DNA of 64,000 nucleotides from Desulfomicrobium baculatum DSM 4028. Lineage in GTDB: Bacteria; Desulfobacterota; Desulfovibrionia; Desulfovibrionales; Desulfomicrobiaceae. A program made the translations under genes and the position numbers. Location: the NCBI RefSeq assembly GCF_000023225.1, contig NC_013173.1, positions 2,234,501 through 2,298,500 on the forward strand, given 5' to 3'. Numbering within the stretch: position 1 is the first letter of the stretch; every line of letters starts with the position of its first letter. A model generated the notes under the pieces. The model was not told the DNA's origin. It was given only the letters and a program-made list of their open reading frames with translations, and ran no database searches. This document shows positions 17,312 through 26,895 of this stretch, one piece after another.

Positions 17312-18031
17312 TTAGCCTTTGGCTGCTTCAAGCCGTTCCAGCTTCTTTTGGTTGACGATTTTCTCCAACCCTTTGCAGGCAGCGCAACCAGCACAACCCG
17401 CGTCGAAATTGGGATCAAGTTCAACGCCCTTACGCTTGGCCTGCCAGACATTGAGAAAATTCATTCCGGCCAGAATCAAACCCAGACAGACAAAGGCTCC
17501 TGGTGCTTGAACCATGAACGTGAAGGGATGAAAATCCGGCCCGAACAGTGACATACCGAACCATGTGCCCGAACCAAAAATTTCACGAAGACTGCCAAGG
17601 AAAGTGAGAGACAGAGTAAAACCGATTCCCATCCCAAGCCCGTCAGCCAAAGCGAGGAGAGGGGGATTTTTTGCCGCAAAAGCTTCCGCACGACCAAGAA
17701 TGATGCAGTTTACGACAATAAGTGGAACAAATATGCCCAACTGCTGATAAAGCGGATAAGCGAAAGCTTGCATAAGCATTTCGACAGTAACAACCAGAGA
17801 AGCCGCAATGGCAATAAAACAGACGATGCGGACTTTTTTCGGAATAATGTTTCGCACGAGCGAAATAATGACGTTGGAAAGAGAAAGAACAAAAATAACC
17901 GCAGCCCCCATGCCCAGACCGTTGTTGGCAGTGGTCGTCACTGCAAGGACAGGACAAAGGCCCAGCACCAGACGGAACGGTGGAAGTTCATTCCAGAGTC
18001 CTTTGGTGAATTCTTTCATCATACTGGCCAT
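17312..18031 (-). CDS. rnfE: RnfE, membrane subunit with a cysteine-rich C-terminal tail
   Basis: A 239-residue NqrD/RnfE homologue. The first about 200 residues are six helices with LVLGLCPVLAVTTTANNGLGMG and VNCIILGRAEAFA, each holding the membrane Cys expected for the RnfA-RnfE 2Fe-2S site. After the last helix comes an extension of about 40 residues containing AGCAGCAACKGLE (CxxCxxC) and a lysine-rich end. Such a tail is absent from the short RnfE I know from E. coli. ATG 18031 is chosen for its AAGGAG ribosome binding site; the frame extends 25 codons further upstream without support. Confidence 0.95.
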   Translation of the reverse strand: MASMMKEFTKGLWNELPPFRLVLGLCPVLAVTTTANNGLGMGAAVIFVLSLSNVIISLVRNIIPKKVRIVCFIAIAASLVVTVEMLMQAFAYPLYQQLGIFVPLIVVNCIILGRAEAFAAKNPPLLALADGLGMGIGFTLSLTFLGSLREIFGSGTWFGMSLFGPDFHPFTFMVQAPGAFVCLGLILAGMNFLNVWQAKRKGVELDPNFDAGCAGCAACKGLEKIVNQKKLERLEAAKG

Positions 18032-18063
18032 GAAAAATCTCCTTGGGATGATTAACCGCCGGG

Positions 18064-18645
18064 TTACCAGGTGGTCTTGATCGTATCCTTGAGGGCTGCG
18101 TACCAACCTGCAGCCTGCTTAACCGCATCCGCAGCGCCAATGGACGAAAACGTCGCTCCGGAAATGGCGTCGATGTCGCCGCCATCCTTTTTCAGCGTAG
18201 CTTTCGCGGGATCCTTGGCCTTGAACTGCTTCGTGAAGGCCGGTTCTTCAATACGAGAACCAAGACCCGGCGTTTCTTTATGAGTCGTGACGCTGATGCC
18301 GACGAGATTATCCGCGGCAACATCGAACCCCACAAGCACGTTCACATCCCCGCCATACCCTTTGCCGGAAGCCTCTATGGCCACGGCCTGCAATTTGCCA
18401 CCCTTGAAAGAAGGAAACACAATGATCGTCTCGCCTTCGCTGCCTGGTTTGGGCATATTCTTTCGATCCGCGATGGGATCATTGTCACCCTGCAGAAAAA
18501 TCTGCTTCAAAGCCGGGCCCTGGACATTGGTCAGGACCTGTTCCTCGATGATTGGCGTGGTCCAGACCTTGAGCCCGGACAGGACGAAACCCGCAAGACC
18601 GGTGATGGCGGAAAGCACAACCACCATTCGTACAATTTCCATCAT
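18064..18645 (-). CDS. rnfG: RnfG, FMN-binding subunit
   Basis: A 193-residue protein with an N-terminal membrane anchor (about 5-25) and a periplasmic FMN_bind domain. The covalent flavin site DAISGATFSS lies at about 159-168, with Thr165 the predicted phosphoester acceptor for ApbE. ETPGLGSRI near 124 is the other family signature. It sits 6 bases downstream of rnfD and 32 upstream of rnfE. RnfG relays electrons within the complex and, by analogy with cytochrome-containing Rnf systems, is a plausible partner of the decaheme cytochrome in this operon. Confidence 0.96.
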   Translation of the reverse strand: MMEIVRMVVVLSAITGLAGFVLSGLKVWTTPIIEEQVLTNVQGPALKQIFLQGDNDPIADRKNMPKPGSEGETIIVFPSFKGGKLQAVAIEASGKGYGGDVNVLVGFDVAADNLVGISVTTHKETPGLGSRIEEPAFTKQFKAKDPAKATLKKDGGDIDAISGATFSSIGAADAVKQAAGWYAALKDTIKTTW

Positions 18646-18651
18646 GCCGTG

Positions 18652-19608
18652 CTACCTCCCGCCGAAGGGTTTGGGTTGGATGAGATCAAAAAGCGGCGTG
18701 CAGAGATTCGCCAGCAGGATCGCAAAGGGCACGCCATCGGGATAGACGCCGTAGGTGCGGATGATGATCACCATCACGCCTCCGAAAAAACCGAACAACA
18801 GCATGGGTAAGCGCCAGGCCGGAGACGACGAAGGATACGGCATCAGGAAGAAAGCCGCCAAAAGAGTGCTCCCCGAAAGGAGGTGAAAAAGCGGGGAAGC
18901 GTAGTGCTGGGGGTCGATGAGGTTATACACCGTCCCGGTCAGGATCACTCCCGCCAGGAAAGAAACCGGAATAAACCAGCGCACCACCCCTCGGGAAAGG
19001 AGATAGACGCCTCCGATAAGAACCATCAAAGCCTGTGAGGCGCCCAGGGCGCCAAGGTTCTCGCCCAGCAGAAGACTCATGGGAGTCACGGAGGAGATGG
19101 CGTCGAGGCCGAAATACTTGAGGTCGCTCAAGGGCTCGATCAGATCCCATTTGAGAAGCATTCCGTTCAAGTCCATGAAATCCGGCCAGGAGATGGCCAA
19201 AACAGCCCAGCCAAGCGCGGGCGCGCAGATCGGACTGCCGCCGTACCCGCCGAAAACCATGCGACCGAGAATGATCATGATCGCACTGCCGATAACCACC
19301 ATCCATACCGGGGCGGTGGCCGGAAGCAAAAAGGCGAAAAGCAGTCCATCCACCAGGGCGCTGAAGTCATCGGAGGTGGGGGCCTGTTTCATGATCTTTT
19401 GCACGAGAGCTTCGGTGACGATGGCTGTAAGCCCTGCCCAGGCCATGACCTCGACCGCATCATATCCGTAGCGGTACACGGCCATGGCGATCACCGGCAA
19501 AAGGGCCAGTAGCGTCTGAAGCATGTTCTTTTGAAGCGTTCTTCCGCTATGCCAAAGCGGAGCCGTGGCGACGGAATAGATTTTCTTGGAAATATCCTGG
19601 CTTGCCAT
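18652..19608 (-). CDS. rnfD: RnfD, membrane flavoprotein subunit
   Basis: A 318-residue integral membrane subunit of the NqrB/RnfD family with about eight to ten helices. FGGYGGSPICAPALGWA near 119-135 is family-typical. The covalent FMN site is represented by DAISSVTPMS, Thr175 being the likely acceptor (usual form SGATP/SSATP, here SSVTP). It probably forms the ion path. The ATG follows AAGGATAAAAGCAC. Gaps to rnfC (50 bases) and rnfG (6 bases) indicate co-transcription. Confidence 0.96.
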   Translation of the reverse strand: MASQDISKKIYSVATAPLWHSGRTLQKNMLQTLLALLPVIAMAVYRYGYDAVEVMAWAGLTAIVTEALVQKIMKQAPTSDDFSALVDGLLFAFLLPATAPVWMVVIGSAIMIILGRMVFGGYGGSPICAPALGWAVLAISWPDFMDLNGMLLKWDLIEPLSDLKYFGLDAISSVTPMSLLLGENLGALGASQALMVLIGGVYLLSRGVVRWFIPVSFLAGVILTGTVYNLIDPQHYASPLFHLLSGSTLLAAFFLMPYPSSSPAWRLPMLLFGFFGGVMVIIIRTYGVYPDGVPFAILLANLCTPLFDLIQPKPFGGR

Positions 19609-19658
19609 GTGCTTTTATCCTTCCTTGTTCATGTCTGATTGAAACGATGCGGGAAGCA

Positions 19659-20855
19659 TCAGTCCTGCAATCTGCATGTAGACACTGCTTCGTCCTGGGC
19701 AGTCAGCTGCTTCTTGGCCAGAAGCAGGTACTGCATAACCGGACGATTGGCCGGACACACGAAAGTACACATGCCGCATTCAAGGCAGGCTTCGACATGC
19801 TGTGAGCGGGTACTTTCAAAGATATTGAATTCGGCATACCGGGAAATCATTCCTGGTTGAATGCGAGCCGGACAAACCAGGACGCACTCGCCGCAGTTGA
19901 TACAGGGATTGGGCTGAACAGAAGGATAGAGGCCATCCCGAACCAGAGTCACGGCAGTGCAGTTTTCCGGTATGCCCACGCTCAGATCGCTCAACGCCTC
20001 ACCGCGCATGGGACCATTCAGAGCCAGCTTCCATTCCGGGCCTTGCTCGACGCCCGCGGCATTCAACAAGTCCTGCACCGGCATGCCGGTGGGCACCCGA
20101 TACACCTTCCCGCCGACAGTGACCGCGGCTTCCATGAGGGGAAGCTTGGTGGTCGCCACAAGACCGACTCTGTAGAGCGCGGAAATGGAAATGACATCGA
20201 CGTTGTCAGGTCTTTCTGATCCGGTCGCCGCATGAACGACCAAAGGATCGATGGTGGCCGGATAAACGTCGCTGGCGTTGACGGTGGTGCACCCGTGTAA
20301 TGAGATCTGCTTGCCGCTGGCAACAACCAGCTTCACCGTTCCGGGCTTGATGGCGCGTTCCAGAATCTGCAGACCGGCCTTCAAGGTATCCTGGGCATCC
20401 CTAACCAGCTGTTCGCTGACCAGCACGCCGGGCTCGGGATTGAGACCGTTAATGATCAATGCACGTGAGGCATGGAACCTGCTCGTGTCGATGCCAAGTT
20501 CCAGCAGCTTGCGGCAAAGTTCTTCGTTGGCGAGCGAGTCCAGCTCCGCGCAGGGTTCCGGCCGAGCGGGAACCACAGCCTCTTCACCCTCTTTGGGTGC
20601 GGGGATGGGACCGACGACGATGGCGTCGGGAAGCACATCTTCAACAATGCCGTCGATGGAGGAATGGACAAAGCCGATGCCGTAAGCGCTCGTCGAAGGA
20701 TTTTCCGCGACGACTTGGCCGCGGCCCACGATTTGTTTCTTCTTGACGATGGGTTTGTGTTTTTTCTGAATCGGAATCCGTACCAACGTGGGCGTCGGCA
20801 CGTTCTGCAAAACGTCCTTGATTTCGACCGAGGTGTTCAGGCGTAATTTCATCAT
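19659..20855 (-). CDS. rnfC: RnfC, NADH/ferredoxin-side subunit
   Basis: About 398 residues of the RnfC/NqrF-linked family that exchanges electrons with NAD(H). A barrel-sandwich domain opens the protein (GIGFVHSSIDGIVEDVLPDAIVV). An SLBB-type region follows (EAAVTVGGKVYRVPTGMPVQDLL), then two 4Fe-4S motifs: CINCGECVLVCP and CLECGMCTFVCP. The Nqo1-like nucleotide-binding section is shorter than in RnfC of E. coli, as usual for Desulfovibrio-type proteins. ATG 20855 has AGGTAAG upstream, located in the last codons of the cytochrome gene 8 bases away; an ATG one codon on is equally possible. Confidence 0.95.
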   Translation of the reverse strand: MMKLRLNTSVEIKDVLQNVPTPTLVRIPIQKKHKPIVKKKQIVGRGQVVAENPSTSAYGIGFVHSSIDGIVEDVLPDAIVVGPIPAPKEGEEAVVPARPEPCAELDSLANEELCRKLLELGIDTSRFHASRALIINGLNPEPGVLVSEQLVRDAQDTLKAGLQILERAIKPGTVKLVVASGKQISLHGCTTVNASDVYPATIDPLVVHAATGSERPDNVDVISISALYRVGLVATTKLPLMEAAVTVGGKVYRVPTGMPVQDLLNAAGVEQGPEWKLALNGPMRGEALSDLSVGIPENCTAVTLVRDGLYPSVQPNPCINCGECVLVCPARIQPGMISRYAEFNIFESTRSQHVEACLECGMCTFVCPANRPVMQYLLLAKKQLTAQDEAVSTCRLQD

Positions 20856-20862
20856 GATGGTC

Positions 20863-21612
20863 TTACCTGGTATGACAGCGGGTACACGATTTTTCGCCAA
20901 AAGGTCCTTTCCCAGCCTCTTCGTGACACGTCATACACTGATCGTGAAACGAATCCATGCGATGCGGCAAAGGCGTGGCGTCAGTATCGAAATGACACGA
21001 ATTGCAGGACGGCTGCAGGGTTCCTGCCTTGCCGGGCAGCAATTCATGACACTCGTTACAACCTTCCAATTTCTGTTCGTACATGTCGGCATGACAACTC
21101 TCGCACTTGGCGTGAACGGCATCGCGCAAGGCGGGCGTGTCGCCATCGGCTTTCTCGCCATGACACTGGTTGCAGGCACCCGGCTCGGCCTCGATGTCCG
21201 TGTCGTGATGGCAATCAGTGCAGCTCGAAGCATACTGCTCCGCATGGTCGTCATGGCTGTAGGTAAGCTTGCCGAGTTCGGCATGATGACAACGCGTACA
21301 GGTCTCCTCAGGCAATGTGGTCTGGTGATCCGAGGAGAACTTCGCATCAAATTCCGTCGCATGACATGAGCCACACGGCAGCGGGGTCAAACCAGGATTT
21401 TCACTCTCGTGATGGCATTTGGCGCAGTTGCCGCCATCTTTCTCAACGTACTGCACATGACGAGAATGGGTGAAAACTACATCGCCGCCCTTGTTGTCCA
21501 ACCGAAGACGAACAGGCAGCTCTTCCGAAGGGGCTGGTGCAAACTGACCACCCAGGGCCAGAAGCGCCAACAGACCGCAGACAATGGTGATGGGTACGTA
21601 ACGTTTTTTCAA
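20863..21612 (-). CDS. Decaheme c-type cytochrome of the Rnf operon
   Basis: About 249 residues with a signal peptide (KKRYVPITIVCGLLALLALG) and ten CxxCH heme-binding motifs: CAKCHH, CGSCHA, CTRCHH, CTDCHH, CNQCHG, CESCHA, CNECHE, CNSCHF, CMTCHE, CTRCHT. Further histidines precede several motifs, consistent with bis-His cytochrome c3/c7-like folding in the periplasm. I prefer TTG 21612 because AAGGA lies 7 bases upstream and the signal starts there; GTG 21663 would add 17 residues. It is the first gene of the operon, so it is made with Rnf and most likely exchanges electrons between the periplasmic cytochrome pool and the complex. Confidence 0.93.
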   Translation of the reverse strand: MKKRYVPITIVCGLLALLALGGQFAPAPSEELPVRLRLDNKGGDVVFTHSRHVQYVEKDGGNCAKCHHESENPGLTPLPCGSCHATEFDAKFSSDHQTTLPEETCTRCHHAELGKLTYSHDDHAEQYASSCTDCHHDTDIEAEPGACNQCHGEKADGDTPALRDAVHAKCESCHADMYEQKLEGCNECHELLPGKAGTLQPSCNSCHFDTDATPLPHRMDSFHDQCMTCHEEAGKGPFGEKSCTRCHTR

Positions 21613-21990
21613 AACAGTGTCCTTGTGCTCCGGTTTGACGCAACTAAAGACAGGATGCTTCACTCAAGCATCCATCTCCCACAGAATAATAACGCAAGGC
21701 AGCTTTTTCCCGTCAAAAAGCCTGCTCCAACAGGACGCCTATTCAATTATCGATTTTTTGTAAACATAAATCTGAAATGATTTTTAAACTCAACTGTTTT
21801 GCTCAGAATATCCCCGTCATACGCCAGTCTTGGAGCGGCCTCGATTCAGCCGAAAATGACGTCTGGACCTCTGCATTTTTTCGCGCCATGATCAAACACG
21901 CATGTCGCGCTGCAAGTCAGCGTAATTATCGTCGAACCAGCATCCGGAATACCAAGCGCCCGGATCAAATCTTAGCGGACACGGTGTCAT
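21613..21990. other. Divergent intergenic region between Rnf operon and antiporter
   Basis: About 380 bases holding the candidate Rnf promoter (21686-21716). Towards the antiporter the sequence has no clear promoter; a small dyad GACAC-G-GTGTC (21978-21988) ends two bases before its ATG. No gene was seen. Confidence 0.4.
21686..21716 (-). promoter_or_regulatory. Candidate promoter of the cytochrome-Rnf operon
   Basis: On the minus strand TTGACG (21716-21711) and TATTAT (21691-21686) are separated by 19 bases. Start would fall near 21679, about 65 bases before the TTG start of the cytochrome. The spacer is long, hence moderate confidence. Confidence 0.4.
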
Positions 21991-22962
21991 ATGCTTATCC
22001 CTTTTCTCGCTCTTTGTGCCGGTTTGGCCCTGCTTGTCTGGAGTGCGGACCATTTCATCGACGGCGCGGCCAGCGTCGCGCGCCATTTTTCCATGCCCCC
22101 GCTACTCATCGGCATGATCATTGTCGGCTTCGGGACGTCAGCCCCGGAAATGGTCGTCTCCGCGCTGGCCGCCATGAACGGCACACCCGGCATTGCTCTG
22201 GGCAATGCTTTCGGTTCGAATATCACTAACATAGCTCTCATCCTCGGCTTCACCGCCCTGCTCAAACCCATCGAGATCCATTCCCAGGTGCTGCGCAAGG
22301 AATTGCCGTTGCTCACAGCGGTGACCGCAGTGACGGCATACCTTATTCACGAAGGAACCCTCACCCGCACTGATGCCGTGATCATGCTGGTTCTTTTTGC
22401 CGGGCTCATGTTCTGGACCGTGCGACAGGGAATGCAAACCCAGGGAGACCCCTTTGGCGAAGAGATGGGCAACGAATTATGCGCGCAGTGCATGCCCCTC
22501 GGCCGCGCCTACTTTTGGCTCGTCACAGGACTTGTTCTTCTCATCGGCAGCTCCCGCCTTTTGGTATGGGGCGCGGTGGAGATCGCGCACGCCCTCGGGG
22601 TGAGCGACCTCATCATAGGTCTGACCGTCGTCGCGCTGGGCACCTCGCTTCCGGAGCTGGCGTCCTCGATCATCGCCAGTCGCAAGGGCGAACATGATAT
22701 CGCGCTGGGCAATGTGCTGGGCTCAAACCTTTTCAACACCTTGGCCGTGGTCGGAATCGCCGGCGTTATCCGCCCCATGGACGTTGAACCCGGAGTCATT
22801 TCACGTGACATTCCGGTCATGACCGCCCTTACCCTTTCCCTGTTCCTGATCGGCTTCAGATTCAAACGACCCGGCCGCATCAACCGCTATGCGGGCGCAG
22901 CCCTGCTGACGTGCTATATCGGATACACTGCCTTTCTGGTCAGAACGACTCTCTTCCCATAA
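21991..22962 (+). CDS. Ca2+/Na+ antiporter (CaCA family, YrbG-like)
   Basis: A 323-residue inner-membrane exchanger with the two inverted alpha-repeats that define the superfamily: GFGTSAPEMVVSALAAMNG with GNAFGSNITNIALILG in the first half, and GTSLPELASSIIASRKG with GNVLGSNLFNTLAVVG in the second. About ten helices, with an acidic loop (DPFGEEMGNELC) between halves. It would expel Ca2+ in exchange for Na+ (or H+). It stands alone between the Rnf operon and a convergent gene and is closed by the terminator at 22968-23005. There is no good ribosome binding site; the dyad just before the ATG may matter. Confidence 0.93.
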   Translation: MLIPFLALCAGLALLVWSADHFIDGAASVARHFSMPPLLIGMIIVGFGTSAPEMVVSALAAMNGTPGIALGNAFGSNITNIALILGFTALLKPIEIHSQVLRKELPLLTAVTAVTAYLIHEGTLTRTDAVIMLVLFAGLMFWTVRQGMQTQGDPFGEEMGNELCAQCMPLGRAYFWLVTGLVLLIGSSRLLVWGAVEIAHALGVSDLIIGLTVVALGTSLPELASSIIASRKGEHDIALGNVLGSNLFNTLAVVGIAGVIRPMDVEPGVISRDIPVMTALTLSLFLIGFRFKRPGRINRYAGAALLTCYIGYTAFLVRTTLFP

Positions 22963-22967
22963 CAACA

Positions 22968-23005
22968 AAGAGAGGCCCGCAAGCTTTCGCTTCCGGGCCT
23001 CTCTT
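22968..23005. terminator. Bidirectional terminator
   Basis: AAGAGAGGCCCG (22968-22979) and CGGGCCTCTCTT (22994-23005) form a perfect 12-bp stem between convergent genes. Confidence 0.88.
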
Positions 23006-23022
23006 CGACGTATCTTCCAAGT

Positions 23023-23400
23023 TCACTTCGCGGCGTGAAGATCCTCGCCAATCTCCTGCAACATCAGGCGGATGGCTGCGAGTTTGTCGCGATGCTTTCC
23101 CTCCAGACGCTGATCCAGGTCATCGGTGGCATGCGCCATGGCCCGAACCTGATTTTCCATGGTCATGAGCGATGTCCGTCGCGGGAGCGTGCCGAGCTCG
23201 GCCACCTTGCCGTCCAGCGCGGCATGCCGGGCGTCGAGTTCCAGCACGGCGCTGTTCAACGATTTAAGTTCGTCGATCTCCCGGCCAAGCCCGGCCACGT
23301 TTTGGTGCAGGGCGTAAAAAAAGACAAAAAGAAGCAGGATGGTGCAGGCAGCAAGCCCTGCAGCCAAGCGGTCCTTTCCGAACACGTCTTTTGATTCCAT
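23023..23400 (-). CDS. Small membrane-anchored coiled-coil protein, unknown function
   Basis: The 125-residue product has a short cytosolic N-terminus, one membrane helix (LAAGLAACTILLLFVFFYALH, about 13-33) and an extracytoplasmic heptad-rich helical region (IDELKSLNSAVLELDARHAALDGKVAEL, then MENQVRAMAHATDDLDQRL). It resembles the layout of methyl-accepting or pilus-associated accessory proteins but carries no domain that I recognise. ATG 23400 is four bases after GGGAGG. The strand is shared with the PFL/ACT pair upstream (gap 81 bases), so co-transcription is possible. Confidence 0.75.
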   Translation of the reverse strand: MESKDVFGKDRLAAGLAACTILLLFVFFYALHQNVAGLGREIDELKSLNSAVLELDARHAALDGKVAELGTLPRRTSLMTMENQVRAMAHATDDLDQRLEGKHRDKLAAIRLMLQEIGEDLHAAK

Positions 23401-23481
23401 GATACCTCCCAATCAGCACTCGTCTGAAAAATACCGAATTTCAGCAATCGGAATAACGTGAAACAAACGGCAGGCTCAGGG

Positions 23482-24855
23482 TCAGTTGATGAGAGCCTGC
23501 AAAGGCGCCGGAATGCCTCCACCCCGGTTAATGAAGCCTGCGGAAACGCCGTTGCTGCGCACGGGCATGATTTCGGCCTCGCCCAGCAAGCCCCCGAAAT
23601 GAACCCGGTCGCCGGCCTTTTTGCCGGGCACCGGGATGAGGCGACAGGCCGTGGTCTTCTTGTTGATCATGCCGATGGCCATCTCGTCAGCAATGATCGC
23701 GGACAAGGTTTCGGCCGTGGTATCGCCCGGCAAGGCCACCATGTCGAGCCCGACTGAACACACGGCGGTCATGGCTTCCAATTTTTCAAGACAAAGGTGT
23801 CCGGCGGAAGCGGCAGCCGCAATGTTCAAATCCTCGCTGACGGGGATGAAGGCGCCGCTTAAGCCACCGACTCGCGAACTGGCGAAAGCGCCGCCCTTCT
23901 TGACCGCGTCGTTGAGCATGGCCAGGGCCGCCGTGGACCCGGGCACGCCGATGGCTCCCAGGCCCAGGGACTGAAAAATTTCGCCCACGCTGTCGCCGAC
24001 GTTGGGTGTCGGGGCCAGGGAAAGATCGACAATGCCGAATTCCACGGCCAGAATGCGGGCCACTTCGCGGCCGATGATCTCACCCACGCGAGTGACCTTG
24101 TAGGCCGTGCGTTTGATCACGTCGGCCAGTTCGCCCAGATGCGCGCCCGGATTGTCCTGCAAGGCGCGGTCAATGGCCTTCTTGACCACGCCGGGGCCGC
24201 TGACGCCGACATTGATGACGGAACTGGCCTCGCCCACGCCCAGATACGCGCCGGCCATGAACGGCACATCCTCGGGGATGTTTGCGAAAACCACCAGCTT
24301 GGCGCAGCCCAGGCCGTCACGGTCGGCCGTGCGCGCGGCAGCGGCCTTGATGGTCCGCCCCATGAGGGCCACGGCGTCCATGTTGATGCCAGCCCGGGTG
24401 GTGGCCACATTTATGGATGAGCACATGCGATGGGTGATATCCAGGGCCTCGGGAATGGCATCGATGAGGGCCAGATCGCCTTTGGCCATCCCTTTTTCAA
24501 CCAGAGCCCCGAATCCGCCGATGAAATCGACGTTCACGTCCTTGGCGGCCTGATCCAGGGTCTTCGCCACCTCGACCATGCCCCGGCTGTCGAAGGGAGC
24601 GGCGGCCACGGCGATGGGACTGACCGAAATGCGCTTGTTGACTACGGGAATGCCGTAACGGTCTCCAACTTCGTCGCACACGGTGACCAGATCTCTGGCC
24701 AGGGTGGTGATGCGTTTATATATGGTATCGGTAAATCTGGACAGGTCGTGGGACGCGCAGTCGAGCAGGCTGATGCCGAGCGTCACTGTGCGTACGTCCA
24801 GATTCTCGTTCTTGATCATGGAAAGGGTGGAAAGAACCTCGCGGTCGTTGAGCAT
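23482..24855 (-). CDS. PFL-like protein, UPF0210/DUF711 family
   Basis: A 457-residue cytosolic protein of the DUF711 (UPF0210) family. Recognisable segments are [21 protein letters not shown] at the N-terminus, GISVSPIAV-type [65 protein letters not shown] and the end [17 protein letters not shown]. The fold is related to pyruvate formate-lyase/anaerobic ribonucleotide reductase barrels, but members lack a glycyl-radical site and their reaction is unknown. ATG 24855 follows GGAG by 7 bases. The ACT gene is 10 bases upstream, the universal partner of this family. Confidence 0.93.
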   Translation of the reverse strand: MLNDREVLSTLSMIKNENLDVRTVTLGISLLDCASHDLSRFTDTIYKRITTLARDLVTVCDEVGDRYGIPVVNKRISVSPIAVAAAPFDSRGMVEVAKTLDQAAKDVNVDFIGGFGALVEKGMAKGDLALIDAIPEALDITHRMCSSINVATTRAGINMDAVALMGRTIKAAAARTADRDGLGCAKLVVFANIPEDVPFMAGAYLGVGEASSVINVGVSGPGVVKKAIDRALQDNPGAHLGELADVIKRTAYKVTRVGEIIGREVARILAVEFGIVDLSLAPTPNVGDSVGEIFQSLGLGAIGVPGSTAALAMLNDAVKKGGAFASSRVGGLSGAFIPVSEDLNIAAAASAGHLCLEKLEAMTAVCSVGLDMVALPGDTTAETLSAIIADEMAIGMINKKTTACRLIPVPGKKAGDRVHFGGLLGEAEIMPVRSNGVSAGFINRGGGIPAPLQALIN

Positions 24856-24865
24856 GCCTGGTCTC

Positions 24866-25417
24866 CTAAACTCTGTGAATCGTTTCAAATATGTCACGGT
24901 GCTGGACCGACGCGTCAAGTCCGAACCCGGAACACGTCTCCTGCATGACCCGCCGCAGGTGGCGATGCTCCACTCCCGCGGGGACATCGACCTCGAAGAT
25001 CATGATCATCTCGTCCACGCCGTCTTCCTGGGTGATGATGGCCCGGAAATGAACCACGTTGCACGCGAGCGAAGCAATGGCCTCTGTCACGGCGGCGATG
25101 GTCCCGGGCTTGTCCACGCCTCTGGTGGTTATGACAAAGGGCTCCGTCGCAGCGACCGCAGCCGGAGCGGAAGCCGCCATGGGGCGCAGGTGGGCGCTGA
25201 GTTCCATTTCTCCCAGAGCGGCGTTCAGGCTGCTCCCGATTTCATCCAGTGGATGGCCTTCCGGGTTGAGAACGATAAAAATGGATGCGAACTCGGTTTG
25301 CAGGATGGTCTGGCTGACATCTTCGATGTTGCAACCATGGGTAAACAGGATGGTCGATATTTTTGCCAGGATACCCGGCTTGTCTTTGCCGATGACCGAC
25401 AGCACGAATTTATTCAT
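24866..25417 (-). CDS. Double ACT-domain protein, partner of the PFL-like protein
   Basis: A 183-residue cytosolic protein made of two ACT regulatory domains, about 1-80 ([21 protein letters not shown]) and 98-175 ([21 protein letters not shown]). Each has the DKPG loop that usually contacts an amino acid. In other genomes UPF0237 ACT proteins sit upstream of UPF0210 genes as here, suggesting an amino-acid-responsive pair; two ACT modules in one chain make it longer than the single-domain (about 90 residue) form. A ribosome binding site (GGAGG) precedes the ATG. It is divergent from purT. Confidence 0.9.
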   Translation of the reverse strand: MNKFVLSVIGKDKPGILAKISTILFTHGCNIEDVSQTILQTEFASIFIVLNPEGHPLDEIGSSLNAALGEMELSAHLRPMAASAPAAVAATEPFVITTRGVDKPGTIAAVTEAIASLACNVVHFRAIITQEDGVDEMIMIFEVDVPAGVEHRHLRRVMQETCSGFGLDASVQHRDIFETIHRV

Positions 25418-25563
25418 TGATCCTCCAAATCGTGGGAAAGTCCTGGTCTATTGCTTGGGGCGCGGGCATGCGTCAAGCCTTATCCCCACGCCGCGCTGGC
25501 CAAACAAAGTGGAAAAGGCTAGGTGGCTGGCACCTTAGTACATCAACCCCACCCGAGGTAATA

Positions 25564-26745
25564 ATGACACAAATAGGAACCCCGCTCTCCCCTTCAGCCA
25601 CCAAGGTCCTTCTGCTCGGCTCCGGCGAATTGGGCAAGGAGGTCGTCATTGAACTGCAGCGACTTGGCGTGGAAGTCATCGCCGTGGACCGATACGAAAA
25701 TGCCCCGGCCATGCAGGTTGCGCATCGCAGCCACACCGTTTCAATGCTGGACGGCCCTGCTCTGCGCAGGATCATTGAGACTGAAAAACCGAATTTCATC
25801 GTCCCCGAAATCGAAGCCATCGCCACCGACACCCTGGTGGAACTTGAAGCCGAAGGGTACACCGTCATCCCTACCGCCCGCGCCGCAAAACTGACCATGA
25901 ACCGCGAAGGCATCCGGCGCCTGGCCGCCGAGGAACTGGGCCTTCGGACTTCGCCCTACCGCTTTGCCGCGACCTACGAAGAATACATGGACGCCATCCA
26001 GACCGTGGGCACCCCTTGCGTGGTCAAACCCATCATGAGCTCCTCCGGCAAAGGGCAATCTGTGGTCAAGGCTCCCGCCGATGCCGAGAATTCCTGGAAA
26101 TATGCCCAGGAAGGCGGCCGCACGGGCAAGGGCAAGGTCATCGTCGAAGGATTTGTCGACTTCGATTACGAGATCACCCTGCTCACCGTGCGCCACACCG
26201 GAGGAACATCATTCTGCGCCCCCATCGGCCATTTCCAGAAAGATGGAGACTACCAGCAATCCTGGCAGCCTCAACCCATGAGCGAGGCGGCCTTGGCCGA
26301 GGCCAAACGCATGGCCGAGGCAGTGACCGGAGCCCTGGGCGGACGCGGGATTTTCGGCGTGGAATTCTTCATCAAGGGCGACACCGTCTATTTCAGCGAG
26401 GTTTCCCCCCGCCCTCACGACACTGGGCTGGTCACGCTTATCTCCCAGGATCTCTCGGAATTCGCCCTGCACGCCCGCGCCATCCTCGGACTGCCCGTAC
26501 CGGTCATCCGCCAGCTCGGACCCGCCGCCTCCAGTGTCATCATGGCCGAAGGATCTTCGAATAGCGTGTCGTTCGGCAATCTTGAAGCCGCGCTGTCCGA
26601 GCCGGACACGGACGTAAGGCTGTTTGGCAAACCCGAAGTTTCCGGTAAGCGGCGCATGGGCGTGCTCGTCGCCCGCGACGAAAGCCTGGAAAAGGCCCTG
26701 GAAAAAGCCAAAAAAGCCGCCAAGGCGGTGACGATCACACTCTGA
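25564..26745 (+). CDS. purT: Formate-dependent GAR transformylase (PurT)
   Basis: A 393-residue ATP-grasp enzyme of purine synthesis that converts glycinamide ribonucleotide, formate and ATP to formyl-GAR. N-terminal [22 protein letters not shown] binds nucleotide. The ATP-grasp domain shows [14 protein letters not shown] and [28 protein letters not shown]. The C-terminus [19 protein letters not shown] completes the fold. ATG 25564 has GAGG about 6 bases upstream; the longer open frame lacks support. The use of formate fits an anaerobe with formate metabolism. The gene is monocistronic and divergent from the ACT gene. Confidence 0.96.
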   Translation: MTQIGTPLSPSATKVLLLGSGELGKEVVIELQRLGVEVIAVDRYENAPAMQVAHRSHTVSMLDGPALRRIIETEKPNFIVPEIEAIATDTLVELEAEGYTVIPTARAAKLTMNREGIRRLAAEELGLRTSPYRFAATYEEYMDAIQTVGTPCVVKPIMSSSGKGQSVVKAPADAENSWKYAQEGGRTGKGKVIVEGFVDFDYEITLLTVRHTGGTSFCAPIGHFQKDGDYQQSWQPQPMSEAALAEAKRMAEAVTGALGGRGIFGVEFFIKGDTVYFSEVSPRPHDTGLVTLISQDLSEFALHARAILGLPVPVIRQLGPAASSVIMAEGSSNSVSFGNLEAALSEPDTDVRLFGKPEVSGKRRMGVLVARDESLEKALEKAKKAAKAVTITL

Positions 26746-26895
26746 GGCGTTTGGAGGCCGAGGATTGTCTTGTCAACGCCTGTGGCTTGGCATAGACAGC
26801 TTCGGTCCTGGCGATATCCGCCGCACCCACCCGGCGCGAATCCGGCACGCAGGCTTTGACAGCCGGACCGCCGCCGAGCCCCACAAGGAGACAAC

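Noticed and set aside
23482-24987. Longer version of the PFL-like protein starting at 24987
   Set aside because: The extra 44 residues overlap the upstream ACT gene and lack a ribosome binding site; ATG 24855 has GGAG at the right distance.
25536-25552. TGGCAC element upstream of purT as a sigma-54 promoter
   Set aside because: The -12 half reads TACA instead of TTGC, so the required GC is absent.
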